From the NCBI GenBank assembly GCA_030448225.1, contig JAUJNJ010000004.1, forward strand, positions 31,010-95,009: a stretch of 64,000 nt of DNA, in the 5' to 3' direction. A program made the position numbers and the translations under genes. How positions within the stretch are numbered: the stretch's first letter is position 1; each line of letters starts with the position of its first letter. Of this stretch, positions 1-9,679 are shown piece after piece. The stretch is from Phycisphaerae bacterium (lineage in GTDB: Bacteria > Planctomycetota > Phycisphaerae > Tepidisphaerales > Tepidisphaeraceae). The notes below the pieces were generated by a model. The model ran no database searches. It worked only from the letters and a program-made list of their open reading frames with translations, and was not told where the DNA came from.

Positions 1-592
1 AGTACCAGTCGTCTGACGCGCGGAACCAATGCCAGTCGTTCCCGAGCCGGAAGAGACGATAGTGCGCGGCACCGAACGGCGTGCTCTCCTGGTTCGGCTT
101 GTATGTAAAGCCGTAGGACATCCGATCGGGCCCGATGCCATCGCGCCCGATGTGAACCCGAAAGTACACCCCGCCGCGCGGGTCCGCCGCGTACTCATCG
201 ACGTTGTAGATGCCCAGACGGCGGTTGAGTGGCTTGCCCCGATACTCCGACGGCGTTGCCTGCGGCACAAGCTGCTCAAAGGAAGCGCGGGACGCCGCGA
301 AGGCGACGCGACGCGGGACGTAGAACTTCAGCAGGACGTACGTGCCGAACAGGAGCGCAAGAACAATCGCCGCCCGCGTCCATGGGATGCGAAGACCGCG
401 GAGCTTGCCTTCGCGCGCCCAGGAGATGAACCCGACCAGCGAGACCAGCCCGATTACCGGCACCACCAGGAACGAGAGAAGGACCGCGCGGAACAGCAGA
501 TCGTTGAGGACACCCGGGTAGACGCTGATCGCCAGCGCCGCGTGGCAGGCGATCGCGATCAGGGCGATGATGACGTTCGTAGCGACCTTCAC
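1..592 (-). CDS. Membrane protein of unknown function, cut by the window edge
   Basis: Reading the minus strand from a GTG at 592 gives an open frame to the left edge with no stop, about 197 residues. An in-frame stop at 614-616 limits the start, and GTG 592 is the only start codon after it. Three hydrophobic stretches are visible: residues about 4-22, 29-52 (rich in L, V and F) and 70-88. A soluble, tyrosine-rich domain follows, with the segments YNVDEYAADPRGGVYF and RLGNDWHWFRASDDWY. I do not recognise a family. The N-terminal membrane anchor with a C-terminal outside or inside domain is seen; the function is unknown. The C-terminus lies outside the window. Confidence 0.6.
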   Translation of the reverse strand, partial: MKVATNVIIALIAIACHAALAISVYPGVLNDLLFRAVLLSFLVVPVIGLVSLVGFISWAREGKLRGLRIPWTRAAIVLALLFGTYVLLKFYVPRRVAFAASRASFEQLVPQATPSEYRGKPLNRRLGIYNVDEYAADPRGGVYFRVHIGRDGIGPDRMSYGFTYKPNQESTPFGAAHYRLFRLGNDWHWFRASDDWY

Positions 593-679
593 GTGCCCAG
601 TAACTACTGTAACTCAACTCGGGCACGACGGGCCAGGACGCGTTACACCGGAGGAGTTCGAGCACTTGCCGTACGTGGC

Positions 680-1441
680 TTAGTACGCGTCGAACCGCCG
701 CCAGATCTCGTCCTGTTGGGCGTCGGCGTTGTCGTTGAAGCCGATCGAGAGGCTGAGCGGGTCGTTGAACGCGTCGCGGGGGACCCACTTGGCGGCGCCG
801 TTGCCGTACAGGACGTTGGCGCCGGTGCGGTGGCGGGTGTCGACGCGCTGCGGGTTGGCGGTGAGGTCGGCGAGGATCGCCTTGTTGCGGAAGTTGGTGA
901 GCTTCGGCAGCACGCCGTTCCAGTCGGCCGGGTCGTCGGGGATCTCGACCTCGGGGCGGAAGCCGTAGCCGGCGGCGACGTTGATCGCGGGGTCGCCCTC
1001 GGGGCCGGGGGGCCAGGGGTTGATGTCCGAGCCGCGGATCGAGCGGGGGTCGTTCTCGGCGGGGCAGTAGTAGACGTTGGGGTCGGGCATGTGGCCGGCG
1101 ACGCGGAGCAGGCCGAAGAGCACGAAGCGGCCGCTCGTGCCGGAGTAGACCATGCTGTTGAACCCCTTGCGGCCGCCGCGGTAGCCGACGGGGACGCGGT
1201 CGCGGGACTCGATCGCGTACATGTGGACGAACCCGTGGACCTGGCGGAGGTTGCTCAGGCACGCCGTCCGCTGCGCCGACTGCCGCGCCTTGGCCAGCGC
1301 CGGCAGGAGGATCGAGACCAGCACCGCGATGATGCCGATCACCACGAGCAGTTCCACGAGCGTGAACCCCGCGCGGGCGTCGCCGGCGCGACGGTCGGCG
1401 GGGCGGGCGGGGCGGGGCGGGGTCCGAGAATTCATTCGCAC
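680..1441 (-). CDS. Type II secretion-like pseudopilin (prepilin N-terminal methylation domain)
   Basis: A 253-residue protein with a basic leader, then the class III prepilin site and helix [17 protein letters not shown] at residues about 25-41. Prepilin peptidase would cleave before the Phe and methylate it. The C-terminal region has [17 protein letters not shown], close to the H-X9-DG tail typical of the large pseudopilin families of Planctomycetes. Such proteins are exported and assemble, or sit, in the envelope; individual roles are mostly unknown. It is divergent from the Tad locus, whose CpaA peptidase (2404) acts on the Flp-type site. This G-F-T-L-V-E site would normally be cut by a PilD-type peptidase encoded elsewhere. 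Confidence 0.9.
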   Translation of the reverse strand: MRMNSRTPPRPARPADRRAGDARAGFTLVELLVVIGIIAVLVSILLPALAKARQSAQRTACLSNLRQVHGFVHMYAIESRDRVPVGYRGGRKGFNSMVYSGTSGRFVLFGLLRVAGHMPDPNVYYCPAENDPRSIRGSDINPWPPGPEGDPAINVAAGYGFRPEVEIPDDPADWNGVLPKLTNFRNKAILADLTANPQRVDTRHRTGANVLYGNGAAKWVPRDAFNDPLSLSIGFNDNADAQQDEIWRRFDAY

Positions 1442-1793
1442 GACACGATAGGGCCGACCCTCCCCCGAAAGCTAGGGAAGATTCGCCGGCCCCGCCGACG
1501 GTGACGCGCCGGCGGGGCGGCCGCGGGCCGGGCGGGGGGCCGGGGCGGCGGATTCCGGGCCGGGGCGTCTTAAGGGCGTCGTCGCCGCGTCCGATGAGAC
1601 CATTGCGAATGCGGGTTCGGTCCGGCCGCCGGCTGCCAGTGCCGGGGGCACGACCGGCTCAACTCCCGGCGCGTCGGCAAGGTGCCGGGGCGTCGGGTCC
1701 CGACGGGTCGGGATCGCGGCTGCGGATCGCGGACCTCGGAAACGGGGGCGGGCCGCGTGCGGGAACCTGTGGATCTGTCGAAGGAGAACGATC
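1442..1793. promoter_or_regulatory. Divergent intergenic region between pseudopilin and Tad locus
   Basis: About 350 bp with no convincing gene. It separates the minus-strand pseudopilin from the first Flp pilin, so promoters for both should lie here, but I see no clear -35/-10 pair. Around 1520-1570 it carries a G-dense run on the plus strand (several GGG to GGGGGG tracts) that could form a G-quadruplex. A good Shine-Dalgarno AAGGAGA at 1781-1787 belongs to the pilin gene. Confidence 0.4.
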
Positions 1794-1964
1794 ATGAAGT
1801 CGATGAAGAACCTGGTGTCGAAGCTCGTCCGTGACGAGCAGGGTGGCGAGGTCCTCGAGTACGCGCTGATCGCGGGCCTGATCGTCGTCGCGGCGATCGC
1901 GGTCATCGGCTCGGTCGGGACGAAGGTCCTCGCCAAGTGGACCTCGGTCGACAACGGCATGTAA
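1794..1964 (+). CDS. flp: Flp-family type IVb pilin, major copy
   Basis: A 56-residue protein preceded by AAGGAGA 7 bases upstream of the ATG. It has the Flp signature: a short leader with a Gly-Gly, then EVLEYALIAGLI. Cleavage after the second Gly would leave a mature pilin starting E-V-L-E-Y. The hydrophobic helix continues through VVAAIAVIGSVGTKVLAKW. Flp pilins polymerise into the Tad pilus used for tight surface adherence. The gene opens the Tad locus, is too short for many gene callers, and is followed about 280 bp downstream by a near-copy (2244-2396). Confidence 0.93.
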   Translation: MKSMKNLVSKLVRDEQGGEVLEYALIAGLIVVAAIAVIGSVGTKVLAKWTSVDNGM

Positions 1965-2243
1965 TGCCGCCGATCGCGGCGCCATCCCGGGGTTCGGCCA
2001 CCACTGCGCCGCGACCCCCGGGCGGACCACGGCCCACCCTCGGGTGGCGTGCCGGGTTCGGGCCGCCGGATCGACGACCTCAGGGCCCGGCGCCGGCGCG
2101 GGCGAACACACGTTCGCCCGGCCCGGCCCGGGCCTTGTTCGGTTCGTACGCGCGTCGGCGCGCGGGGCCGTCGTCCTCGTGGTCGTCATACGCGGCGCGG
2201 AGGCCCGGGGGAAGCTCTTCACGAAGGGCGCCATAGGGACCTC

Positions 2244-2396
2244 TTGTCGAAGCTCGTCCCGGACGAGCGGGGCGGCGAGGTGTTGGAGTATGCGCTGATC
2301 GCCGGGCTGATCGCCGCCGCGACGGTCGCGGTGGTCGGCTCGGTCGGGACGAAGGTCCTGGCGAAGTGGACGAGCCTCAACGACGGCGGGTGGTGA
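2244..2396 (+). CDS. flp: Second Flp pilin copy with degraded 5' end
   Basis: Codons for SKLVPDERGGEVLEYALI and the rest of the pilin helix run to the stop at 2394-2396, matching the first pilin almost residue for residue (ending KWTSLNDGGW). The first eight codons of copy one, including its ATG, have no counterpart. The best start is TTG at 2244, giving 50 residues. The AAGGAGA of copy one is replaced by GAAGGGCG about 20 bases upstream. The GGEVLEY processing site is intact, so a functional pilin remains possible if TTG is used. It may instead be a decaying tandem duplicate. It ends 7 bp before cpaA. Confidence 0.7.
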   Translation: MSKLVPDERGGEVLEYALIAGLIAAATVAVVGSVGTKVLAKWTSLNDGGW

Positions 2397-2403
2397 CGAA
2401 GCG

Positions 2404-2940
2404 ATGCGGACGTACGACCTGCTCATGCTCGCCCCGATGTTCGTGCTGCTCGTCGGGGCGTCGGTCCACGACCTGCGGGCGCGGCGCATCCCGAACCTGC
2501 TGAACCTCATCCTCGTGCTGTCGGGACTCGCGCTGAGCTTCACCCCGATGGGCCGCGTTTCACCGGGGTACGCCCTGGCGGGGCTGCTGGTGGGGTTCGG
2601 GCTCACGTTCGTGATGTTCGCGATCGGCGCGCTCGGCGGGGGCGACGTGAAGCTGCTGGCCGGCGTGGGCGCGTGGCTCGGGCCGGCGGACGTGCTGTAC
2701 GTCTTCCTGGCGGCGGCGGTGATCGGCATGGTCATCGTGCTGGCGCAGTCGGCGTACCAGGGGCGGCTGCGGACGCTGTTCCGCAACAGCACGGTCCTGG
2801 CGATGGGGCTGGCGCACGCCGGCGAGACCGGCATTGGGCATTTCGTGGAGGCCGGCCAGTCCACGCCGCGCAGCGTCGACAAGCCGCTGCCGTACGCCGT
2901 GCCGGTGCTGATCGCGACGGCCTGCGTCGTGCTCGGCTGA
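2404..2940 (+). CDS. cpaA: Tad prepilin peptidase, A24 family
   Basis: A 178-residue, strongly hydrophobic membrane protein. The two catalytic aspartates of A24 (TadV/CpaA) peptidases are visible: D23 in VHDLRARRIPN and D81 in GGGDVKLLAG. Length and the five or so membrane segments fit the short CpaA/TadV form, which lacks the methylase domain of PilD. It would cleave the Flp leaders at the G-E bond. It starts 7 bp after the second flp gene, so the two are probably co-transcribed. Confidence 0.92.
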   Translation: MRTYDLLMLAPMFVLLVGASVHDLRARRIPNLLNLILVLSGLALSFTPMGRVSPGYALAGLLVGFGLTFVMFAIGALGGGDVKLLAGVGAWLGPADVLYVFLAAAVIGMVIVLAQSAYQGRLRTLFRNSTVLAMGLAHAGETGIGHFVEAGQSTPRSVDKPLPYAVPVLIATACVVLG

Positions 2941-3093
2941 CGCGTCCGCCCGCGCCGGGAACGGCCCGGCAGGCTTGATGCGCGGCCGCGGCAGCCCGCC
3001 GCGGACGTCCGCGACGCGAACGCCGCACGACGCGCGGGGAACTTCCCGCAGCCGGCGCTTTTCGCAGGCGGGTCGCGGTACGGAAAGCTGGAT

Positions 3094-3543
3094 ATGCGAC
3101 GAACGAGCAGGCATTTTCCCGGACGCGGGCGTCGCGGCAACGCGATCCTCGAGGCGGCGCTCGTGCTGCCGGTGCTGTTGTCGCTCTCGTTCGGCACGGT
3201 CGAGTTCGGGCACTTCTTCTTCGTCAAGCAAACGCTCCAGGCCGCGGCCCGCGACGGCTCGCGCGCCGCGATCCTGCCCGGCGCCGACAGCGCCAGCGTC
3301 AACCTGGCGGTCCAGCGGTCGATGGCGTCGGCCGGCATCCCGACCACGAAGTACACGGTCTCGATCGTGCAGGTGAACAAGGACACGCTCGCCGAGTCGG
3401 CCGTCAGCGTCTCGGCCGCGCCGACCAACACGCCGATCAAGGTGAGGGTGACGTGCACGTGGGGCGCGGTCGGCGTCCGCCCGATGAACATGATCTCGGC
3501 CACGAAGCAACTCGTCGGCGCGACCATCATGGTGAAGGAATAG
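3094..3543 (+). CDS. tadE: TadE-like minor pseudopilin
   Basis: A 149-residue protein with a basic leader (MRRTSRHFPGRGRRG) and the TadE signature GNAILEAALVLPVLL at residues about 15-30, then a hydrophobic helix and an extracellular domain. TadE-like proteins are processed by the Tad peptidase and act as minor pilins or assembly factors. The family signature and position between cpaA and cpaB support the call. Only one TadE-type gene is present here; a separate TadF or TadG is not seen in this locus. Confidence 0.9.
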   Translation: MRRTSRHFPGRGRRGNAILEAALVLPVLLSLSFGTVEFGHFFFVKQTLQAAARDGSRAAILPGADSASVNLAVQRSMASAGIPTTKYTVSIVQVNKDTLAESAVSVSAAPTNTPIKVRVTCTWGAVGVRPMNMISATKQLVGATIMVKE

Positions 3544-3892
3544 CCCGCGGCCGCAGGCGGCCCCCGAGTCTGCTGGTTGCGCATCCGCGCAACCCATCCA
3601 CCCGTTTTAGCCGCATGCCCGAAGGGCTCGCCGCCGGTCGCCCGAGGACGCTCGAAATGGGTCGCTCGGTACGGTGCGTTACGTGTCCCGTGACTGTCCG
3701 CGCCACCGCATTATCGGCGTCGAATTAACGCGCCTGCAAAGTCGAACCCACCCGAGTCGAACCGCCGCCTCACCGGTTCAGCGCCCGCGCGTGCCGCGCG
3801 CGGCCTCACCGGCCTCCCGCACGTCCTAAACCGTACATCTTTTCGTGCCGACAGAACCGTATAGGCCCGAGGCGGGCACGGAGATGGTCACT
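3544..3892. promoter_or_regulatory. Intergenic gap inside the Tad locus, no gene seen
   Basis: About 350 bp between tadE and cpaB with no credible ORF and no clear terminator hairpin. The base composition is slightly less G/C-rich near 3670-3730, where cpaB could have its own promoter, but I cannot point to specific boxes. Confidence 0.3.
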
Positions 3893-4895
3893 ATGCGACT
3901 CAACACTTGGATTCCGCTCGGCCTCGCGATCGTCATGGGCCTCGTCGCCGCGATCCTGGCCCGGGGCGTGCTCGCCGGGCGCAAGGCGGCCGACGCGCCG
4001 GCGCCGCTCCGCGTGGTCGTGGCCAAGGCCACGCTCGCGCCGGGCGACCAGATCGGCGCCGACGACGTGACGCTCGGCACCGTCACCGGCGACGCCCGCC
4101 CCGACGGCGCGTTCGCCGACCTCAGTCAGGTCACCGGCCGGGTGCTCACCGCGCAGCTCGTGAAGGGCCAGGTCGTGCTCGACGCGCTGCTGGCGTCACC
4201 GGGGGCGACGGCGGGGCTCCAGAACCTCGTGCCGGCGGGCATGCGCCTCATCACGGTCGAGGTCAACGAGTTCAGCAGCGTCGCGGGCATGCTCGCGCCG
4301 GGGTGCCGCGTGGACATCCTCGCCTCGATGAGCGACCCGCAGACGAAGGAGATGATGGCCCGCACGATCGTCGAGAACGTGAAGGTGCAGGCCGTCGGCC
4401 AGCGCCTCGGCGCCCGTGCGACGGGGGCCGAGGGCGAGGGCCCGCCGAACGACCCGGCGGCGGCGGCGGCGGCGGCGTTCCGGAGCGTGACGCTGCAGGT
4501 CGCGCCGCAGGAGGCCGAGGCGATCCACGTCGCCAGCACCGCGGGCCGCCCCTGGATGGTCCTGCGCGCGCCCAACGACCACACGGCCAGCCGCAGCCCG
4601 GGCGTCTCGCTGGCGGAACTGCGGGGCAATCCCCGGCCCGACAAGCCCGCCGAGTTCACCGCCCACGCCGGGGTGTTCACCGCGAAGGCCGCGACGACCA
4701 GCCGGTCGTCGCCGGTGGCCGCCGCCGAGCCGAGCGCCCGCGCCGAAGCGGCAGCGGACGATCACGTTCATCCGCGCAAGACCGAGATCGCCTTCGTCGA
4801 CGACCACGCCGCCCCGACGACATCCCCGATCGCCGCCCGCAGCGCCGGCCAACGTGATCACCGGCGGCGGCCACGACCTGGCGGTGGAGCAGTGA
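3893..4895 (+). CDS. cpaB: Tad pilus assembly protein CpaB/RcpC (frameshifted near its 3' end)
   Basis: The ATG at 3893 begins MRLNTWIPLGLAIVMG, an N-terminal membrane anchor. It is followed by the SAF-domain segment (LRVVVAKATLAPGDQI, LVKGQVV) and the RcpC segment with MRLITVEVNEFSSVAGML and GCRVDILASM. The main frame is clean to about 4740. The expected C-terminal strand RTITFIRAR is then found in another frame, which continues to TGA at 4893-4895, so one indel lies near 4745-4760. CpaB is a periplasmic partner of the CpaC secretin. Two in-frame upstream Met codons (3845, 3884) are less likely starts because the anchor follows 3893 directly. Confidence 0.85.
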
Positions 4896-4952
4896 CTCAT
4901 AAACCTCGACAATCGGTCGAACCGATTCAGGTTGAGGGGGAAGCGGCACGCC

Positions 4953-6515
4953 ATGACGAACGCGAACGAACAACACGATCCGACTCCGCCCGCGGCCACA
5001 CGGCCCGCCGGAGCCGCGGGTGGCGGCGGCGGTGCTCGCGGGGTGCCTTGACGGCCGCGGCGGCGATCGAGGCAGGCCGCGCCCGCCGACGCGCCCGTCT
5101 GCTCGACGACGCCCGCCCGACGGCGCCCGCCACCGCGGCCACCGCGGCCACCGTACGTCAGCGCGACCGCCCCGGTTGCGGTCGAGGGGACCGAGGGCCG
5201 GCCGCGCTCATGGTCAACGGCAGCACGGTCGTCACGACGAAGCCCTGTACAAGACCGTCAACGTCGCCAACCCGGACGTGGTCGACTTCAACCGCGTCGA
5301 CGACCACCAGATCGTCCTGACCTGCGCGCCCCGGCACGACGCAGCTCATGATCTGGGACGTCGGCGGCGCGTGCGGAGCATCGAGGGTCTCGGTCTCGAC
5401 CGGACATGGGCTGCCCTGCGCGAGCAGATCAAGCTGATCCTGCCTGACGCCCGCGTCGAGGTGTCGAACCTCAACGGCACGAGGACGCGCTCCGCGGCCG
5501 CGTGCCCGACCTCAAGGCGGCCGAGCGGGCCGTCGTGCGATCGCCGTCGTCCCGGCGCCGACGTGCTGAACTTTCGAGGTCGCGGCGGGCAGCAGGTCAT
5601 GCTCAAGGTCCGCTTCGGCCGAGGTCTCCCCGCACGCGTCGATGAACCTCGGCTTCAGCGGGTTCGCGACCGACGGTCAGCGCGTACGGCTGGCAGAACG
5701 GCCCGGGCGGCAGCCCGGTCGGCAGCCTGGCGACCGGCGGCGGCGGCACGGTCAACCCGGCGGTCACGCTGTTCGGCGCGGGCGGCGTCAACGGCACGCA
5801 GTTCGAGTTCTTCCTCGAGCGGCAGCGCGCCGCAACAACCTGCTCCGCGTCCTGGCCGAGCCGAACTCTACGACCTACAGCGGCGAGACCGCTGACTTTC
5901 GCCGGCGGCGAGTTCCCCGTGCCGGTCCCGCAGAGCGGCGGCGCCGGGGGCGGGACGACGATCACCGTCGAGTACAAGCAGTTCGGCGTGCAACTGGAAG
6001 TTCACGCCCGTCGTCCTGGGCAACGGCCGCATCCGCCTCGACGTCGCGCTGAGGTCAGCGACCTCGACGCATTCGCGGAGCGTCAGCTTCGGCGGGTTCG
6101 TGATCCCGACGATCACGAGCCGCAACCTGCGGACGGTCGTCGAGCTCAACGAGGGCCAGACGTTCGCCGTCGGCGGGCTGCTGAACCAGCGGATGATCGC
6201 CAGCCGCGACGCCACGCCGCTCCTGGGCGACGTGCCGGTGCTCGGCGCGCTGTTCCGCTCGACGTGGTGCCGAGGTCGGAGACCGAGCTGGTGATCCTCG
6301 TCACGCCGTACGTCGTCGAGGCGATGAACCCCGAGCAGGTCTCCGGCGCTGCCGGGCGAGCGGTGGCGGTTCCCGGCGAGGCGGACCTCGTGCTCGGCAC
6401 CGACATGGGCGGCCCGCGCCCGACCCGACGCGCCCTGCCGGCCCGCGACGCGGCCGCCGCCGGCGTCGCGCCGGCCCGCTTCCGCGGGCAGTATGGCTTC
6501 AGCCCGGCCAAGTGA
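4953..6515 (+). CDS. cpaC: Tad outer-membrane secretin CpaC/RcpA (several frameshifts)
   Basis: The product is readable only by changing frame repeatedly. Recognisable segments in order are: KTVNVANPDVVDFNRVDD (pilus-assembly N-domain), REQIKLILPDARVEVSNLNG (BON-like domain), QQVMLKVRF, then the secretin core TTITVEYKQFGVQLE, IPTITSRNLRTVVELNEGQ, TFAVGGLLNQRM, DVPVLGALFRS and ETELVILVTPYVVE. CpaC forms the outer-membrane pore through which the Flp pilus leaves the cell. The start at ATG 4953 and the end at 6515 are chosen from position and from the last family-like segment. Indel density is about one per 100 bp. Confidence 0.8.
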
Positions 6516-6523
6516 GGCCGGCG

Positions 6524-6662
6524 GGTAGTGGTCAGTGGCGAGTGGCCAGTGGCCAGCGAAGAGGGCGGCGCGCGGTCGTCTACGCCGCCGCCCGATCCTG
6601 ACGCTTTGACTCTTGATCCTTGACCGTTGACCTGGCCACCGGCCACTGATTCTCGACCCGGG
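6524..6662. repeat. Long imperfect hairpin repeat after cpaC
   Basis: Immediately after the cpaC stop comes a tandem of GTGGTCAGTGG, CGAGTGGCCAG and TGGCCAG words. The matching inverted arm near 6630-6655 reads CTGGCCACCGGCCACTG. The loop holds a second G/C-rich inverted repeat (GGGCGGCG and CGCCGCCC). It belongs with the other post-stop hairpins at 9504, 10652, 18842, 37831, 39506 and 55327. It may act as a 3' end or mRNA-stabilising structure between cpaC and cpaE; this is inference. Confidence 0.55.
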
Positions 6663-6670
6663 GAACCATC

Positions 6671-7815
6671 ATGTACGTACAAATGAACTGCGTCATCGTC
6701 GACGCCGACCCGGCCAACCGCCAGGAGCCGCGCAGTTCCTGACGACCTACGGGATCAACGTCCTCGCCCACCTGCCCGCGGCCGACGGCCTGCCGTCGCT
6801 GCTCGGGCGGCCGGACGCGCCGCAGCTCGTGATCATCAACCTCGACCCGGGCGCGCACGAGAGCCTCAAGCGGCTGGGCGCACCTGCCGCGGCAGTTCCC
6901 GGGCACGAGCTTCTTCCTGATGAGCCAACTGCTCGACGCCAACCTCCTTGATGGAGGCGATGCACCTCGGCATCAAGGAGTTCATCCCCCTGCCGATGGC
7001 CGAGCAGAAGTTCGCCGCCGCCCTCGAGCCGCGTCGCCCAGCAGTACGGCATGGGCAAGCGCGCCAAGGTGATCCACGTGATCCCGACCCAAGGCGGCTG
7101 CGGCTCGACGACCGTCGCCTGCAACGTCGCCGCGTCGCTCGCCAAGACCGGCGCGCCAAGACCGTGCTGATCGACCTCGACACGGTCCGCGGCGGCGTCA
7201 GCAGCTACTTCGACGTCCGCCCGCGGTACACGCTGGCCGACGTGATGGACTCCGGCGACAAGGTCGACAAGCAGCTGCTCGACAACGCGCTGACGATGCA
7301 CCACACGAGCGGGCTGGCGATCCTGTCGCGGCCCGAGCTGCCCGAGGACACGCAGCGCGTGACGCCGTCGGGCACGCACCGCCTGCTCGGCCTGCTCGGC
7401 CGCGTGTTCGACTACGTCGTGATCGACTCGGTGATGAGCATCGACCCGGTCTACCAGACGGCGATCAGTGGGGCGGACGTCAACCTGTTCGTGATGCAGC
7501 TGAACGTCCCCAAGAGCGCGAAGAACGCCGAGCGGATGGTCGGGTGCCTGCGGCGGATGGGGATCGAGTCGACCAAGATCCGGATCGTCGTGAACCGCTA
7601 CGTGAAGAAGGGTGCGACATCGAGCCCGAGGAGGTCGAGCGCGCGCTGGGCCTGAAGATCGCCTGGACGGTGCCGAACGACTTCAAGAACGCGATCGCCG
7701 CGATCAACTTCGGCGAGCCGGTCGTGCTCCGGGCGCCGCGGGCGGAGATCAGCACGAGCCTGATCGCGGCTGGCCGCCGCGGCTCGAACGCCGCGGCTCC
7801 GCGGTCGCCGCCTGA
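6671..7815 (+). CDS. cpaE: Tad pilus localisation ATPase CpaE/TadZ (frameshifted)
   Basis: ATG at 6671 begins MYVQMNCVIVDADPANRQE, a receiver-like N-domain. It continues in other frames as FLTTYGINVLAHLPA and QLVIINLDPGAHESLK. Next comes the ParA/MinD-like ATPase: VIHVIPTQGGCGSTTVACNV (a deviant Walker A, GCGSTT), TVLIDLDTVRGGVSSYF, FDYVVIDSVMSIDP and TKIRIVVNRYVKKG. CpaE/TadZ proteins place the Tad machine at a cell pole. The Walker-type lysine of GKGGVGKT is replaced, as is common in TadZ. The end at 7815 follows the frame ISTSL...ERRGSAVAA. At least five indels are needed. Confidence 0.85.
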
Positions 7816-7845
7816 AGTGCAGCTCCCGGATCTCCCGCGCTTAGA

Positions 7846-7925
7846 GCCTGTCCGGATAACCCGCGGCGGGCCCTTCGGGCCTGCGGCGAAACGTGGGATG
7901 CCGGGTGATTCGGATAGGCACTTAG
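7846..7925. repeat. MITE-like palindromic element
   Basis: An 80 bp stretch between cpaE and cpaF with imperfect terminal inverted repeats. The left end is GAGCCTGTCCGGATAACCCG and the right end, read on the minus strand, is AAGTGCCTATCCGAATCACC. A small internal hairpin reads GGGCCCTTCGGGCC. The GAGCCTGTCCG end resembles termini of some IS5-type elements. No transposase is present, so a non-autonomous element is the best reading. Confidence 0.5.
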
Positions 7926-8032
7926 CCACCGGGAGTACCCGGACCGCGGGAAGGTCCCGTGAGGGCGCGGGATCCGGGGATGGGATCCGCGGTTCCCGCG
8001 CCGACACGACACCACGCAGAGGACGCAGCCGA

Positions 8033-9503
8033 ATGGGCCTGTTCACCCGCAGCAACACCTCGTCGTCCGGGCGCCGTCGCCGTGCCGCCCCGCTCCCCGC
8101 CTCGGGACGTCCCTGCTCGACGGCTTGCCGCGCCCGCGCGCTGGCCGGCCCGTCGCCAGCGCAGCGGATCGCGTCGACCCACGCGGCGGTCGTGACGACC
8201 AACGCGCCGCAGAGCGAGCGGCAGGTCTACCTCCAGCAGCTCAAGGTCCGCATCCACCAGCAGCTCGTCGAGCGGCTGGACATGCAGAACATCAAGACGC
8301 CCCGCCCGAGACCGTGCGCGGCGAGGTCCGCGTCCTGATCCGCGATTTGTGCCAGTCCGAGAAGGGGCTGATCAACAAGCGCGGACCAAGAGCGGCTGAT
8401 GGACGACGTCATGGACGACGTTCGGCCTGGGCCCGCTGGAGCGCTGCTGGAAGGACCAGGGCATCAGCGACATCCTCGTCAACCGCTACGACCGGATCTA
8501 CGTCGAGAAGGGCGGCCGCCTCGAGCTGAGCGACGTGCGGTTCCGCGACAACGCGCACCTGCGGCAGATCATCGACCGGATCGTCGGCCGCGTCGGCCGG
8601 CGGGTGGACGAGACCAGCCTGATGGTCGACGCCCGCCTCGCCGACGGCAGCCGCGCGTGAACGCGATCATCCCGCCGCTCGCCCTGGACGGCTGCGCGAT
8701 GAGCATCCGCCGCTTCGGCTCCAAGCCGATGCAGCTCGAGGACCTGCTCCGCCATGCGTTCCCCCGCCGGTGATGGACTTCCTCCTCGGCCGCCGTGCAG
8801 TCGCGGTGCAACGTGATCATCAGCGGCGGCACCGGTTCGTGGGAAGACGACGCTGAACTGCCCGGAGCCGCCACATCCCGCCGGACGAGCAAGTGTGATC
8901 ACGATCGAGGACGCCGCCGAGCTGTGCTCCAGCAGCGCACGTCGTGCGCCTCGAGACGCGGCCGGCGAACGTCGAGGGCAAGGGGGAGGTCGCGTGGCGA
9001 CCCTCGTGAAGAACTGCCTGCGGATGCGGCCCGACCGCGTGATCATCGGCGAGTGCGGCCCCCGAGACGCTGGACATGCTCCAGGCGATGAACACCGGCA
9101 CGAGGGGTCGATGACGACCGTGCACGCGAACAATGCCCGCGACGCGGTGCAAGCTGCTCGAGGGGTGATGATCGCGATGGCGGGGTACGACATCCCGACC
9201 CGCGCACAGGTCGCAGATCGTTGCCGCGATCCAGATCATCACCCAGGCCTCGCCGGATCACCGGCGGCAAGCGGAAGGTCACGGCGTGACCGAGATCACG
9301 GGCATGGAGGGGGACAACATCCAGATGCACGACCTGTTCGTCTACGAGCAGCAGGGCGTGGACGACAAGGGCAATGCGACCGGCCGGTTCGTCGCCACCG
9401 GCATCCGCCCGCGGTGCGCCGGGACCGCATCGAGGCCCGCGGCATCGCGCTCCCCGGCGACCTGTTCCTCCGCCGCGTGATGGACACGGGGATTAGTCGG
9501 TGA
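8033..9503 (+). CDS. cpaF: Tad secretion ATPase CpaF/TadA (frameshifted)
   Basis: ATG 8033 begins MGLFTRSN. Family segments, in changing frames, are: [93 protein letters not shown], then Walker A. The read sequence GGTGSWEDD becomes GGTGSGKTTL if T8840 is removed. After that come [10 protein letters not shown] (Asp box), [13 protein letters not shown] (Walker B) and [13 protein letters not shown]. The C-terminus from about 9287 is clean: [18 protein letters not shown] to GISR. It is the cytoplasmic motor for Flp pilus assembly. The intact motifs after base correction argue against decay. Confidence 0.87.
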
Positions 9504-9679
9504 AGACGAGCGGGGAGGGGGAGTGGGAGCGGGAGTGGGGGTGGAGGAGTGGGGTGGTGGGGTGGTTGAGGAATCTTGAAACGTGGGGCGTCCGACTACG
9601 TCGAGTGCAGCCGGGAACCGATATCGTTACTGACTACTGACTACCGACTACTGACTACCGACTACTGACCCCCGACCCC
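9504..9679. repeat. Post-stop repeat block after cpaF
   Basis: Directly after the cpaF stop is a purine-rich tandem of GAGTGG/GGGGTGG words (about 9510-9572). After a short spacer, 9626-9677 holds a tandem of about 14 bases built from CTGACTACCGACTA words. No ORF fits. This joins the two word types found elsewhere (G-rich GTGG and ACT-rich) in one intergenic region before tadB. Confidence 0.55.

Noticed and set aside
29..1504. A 491-codon plus-strand frame at the left edge
   Set aside because: It covers two minus-strand genes with clear features (membrane helices, pseudopilin site) and has no recognisable protein features itself.
1520..1570. G-quadruplex control element before the pilin gene
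   Set aside because: The G tracts are real, but at this base composition such tracts are expected often and nothing else supports a function; noted only in the intergenic entry.
9504..9679. Tandem units between cpaF and tadB as a possible CRISPR array
   Set aside because: Units are 6-14 bases and contiguous without spacers, and no cas genes are present.
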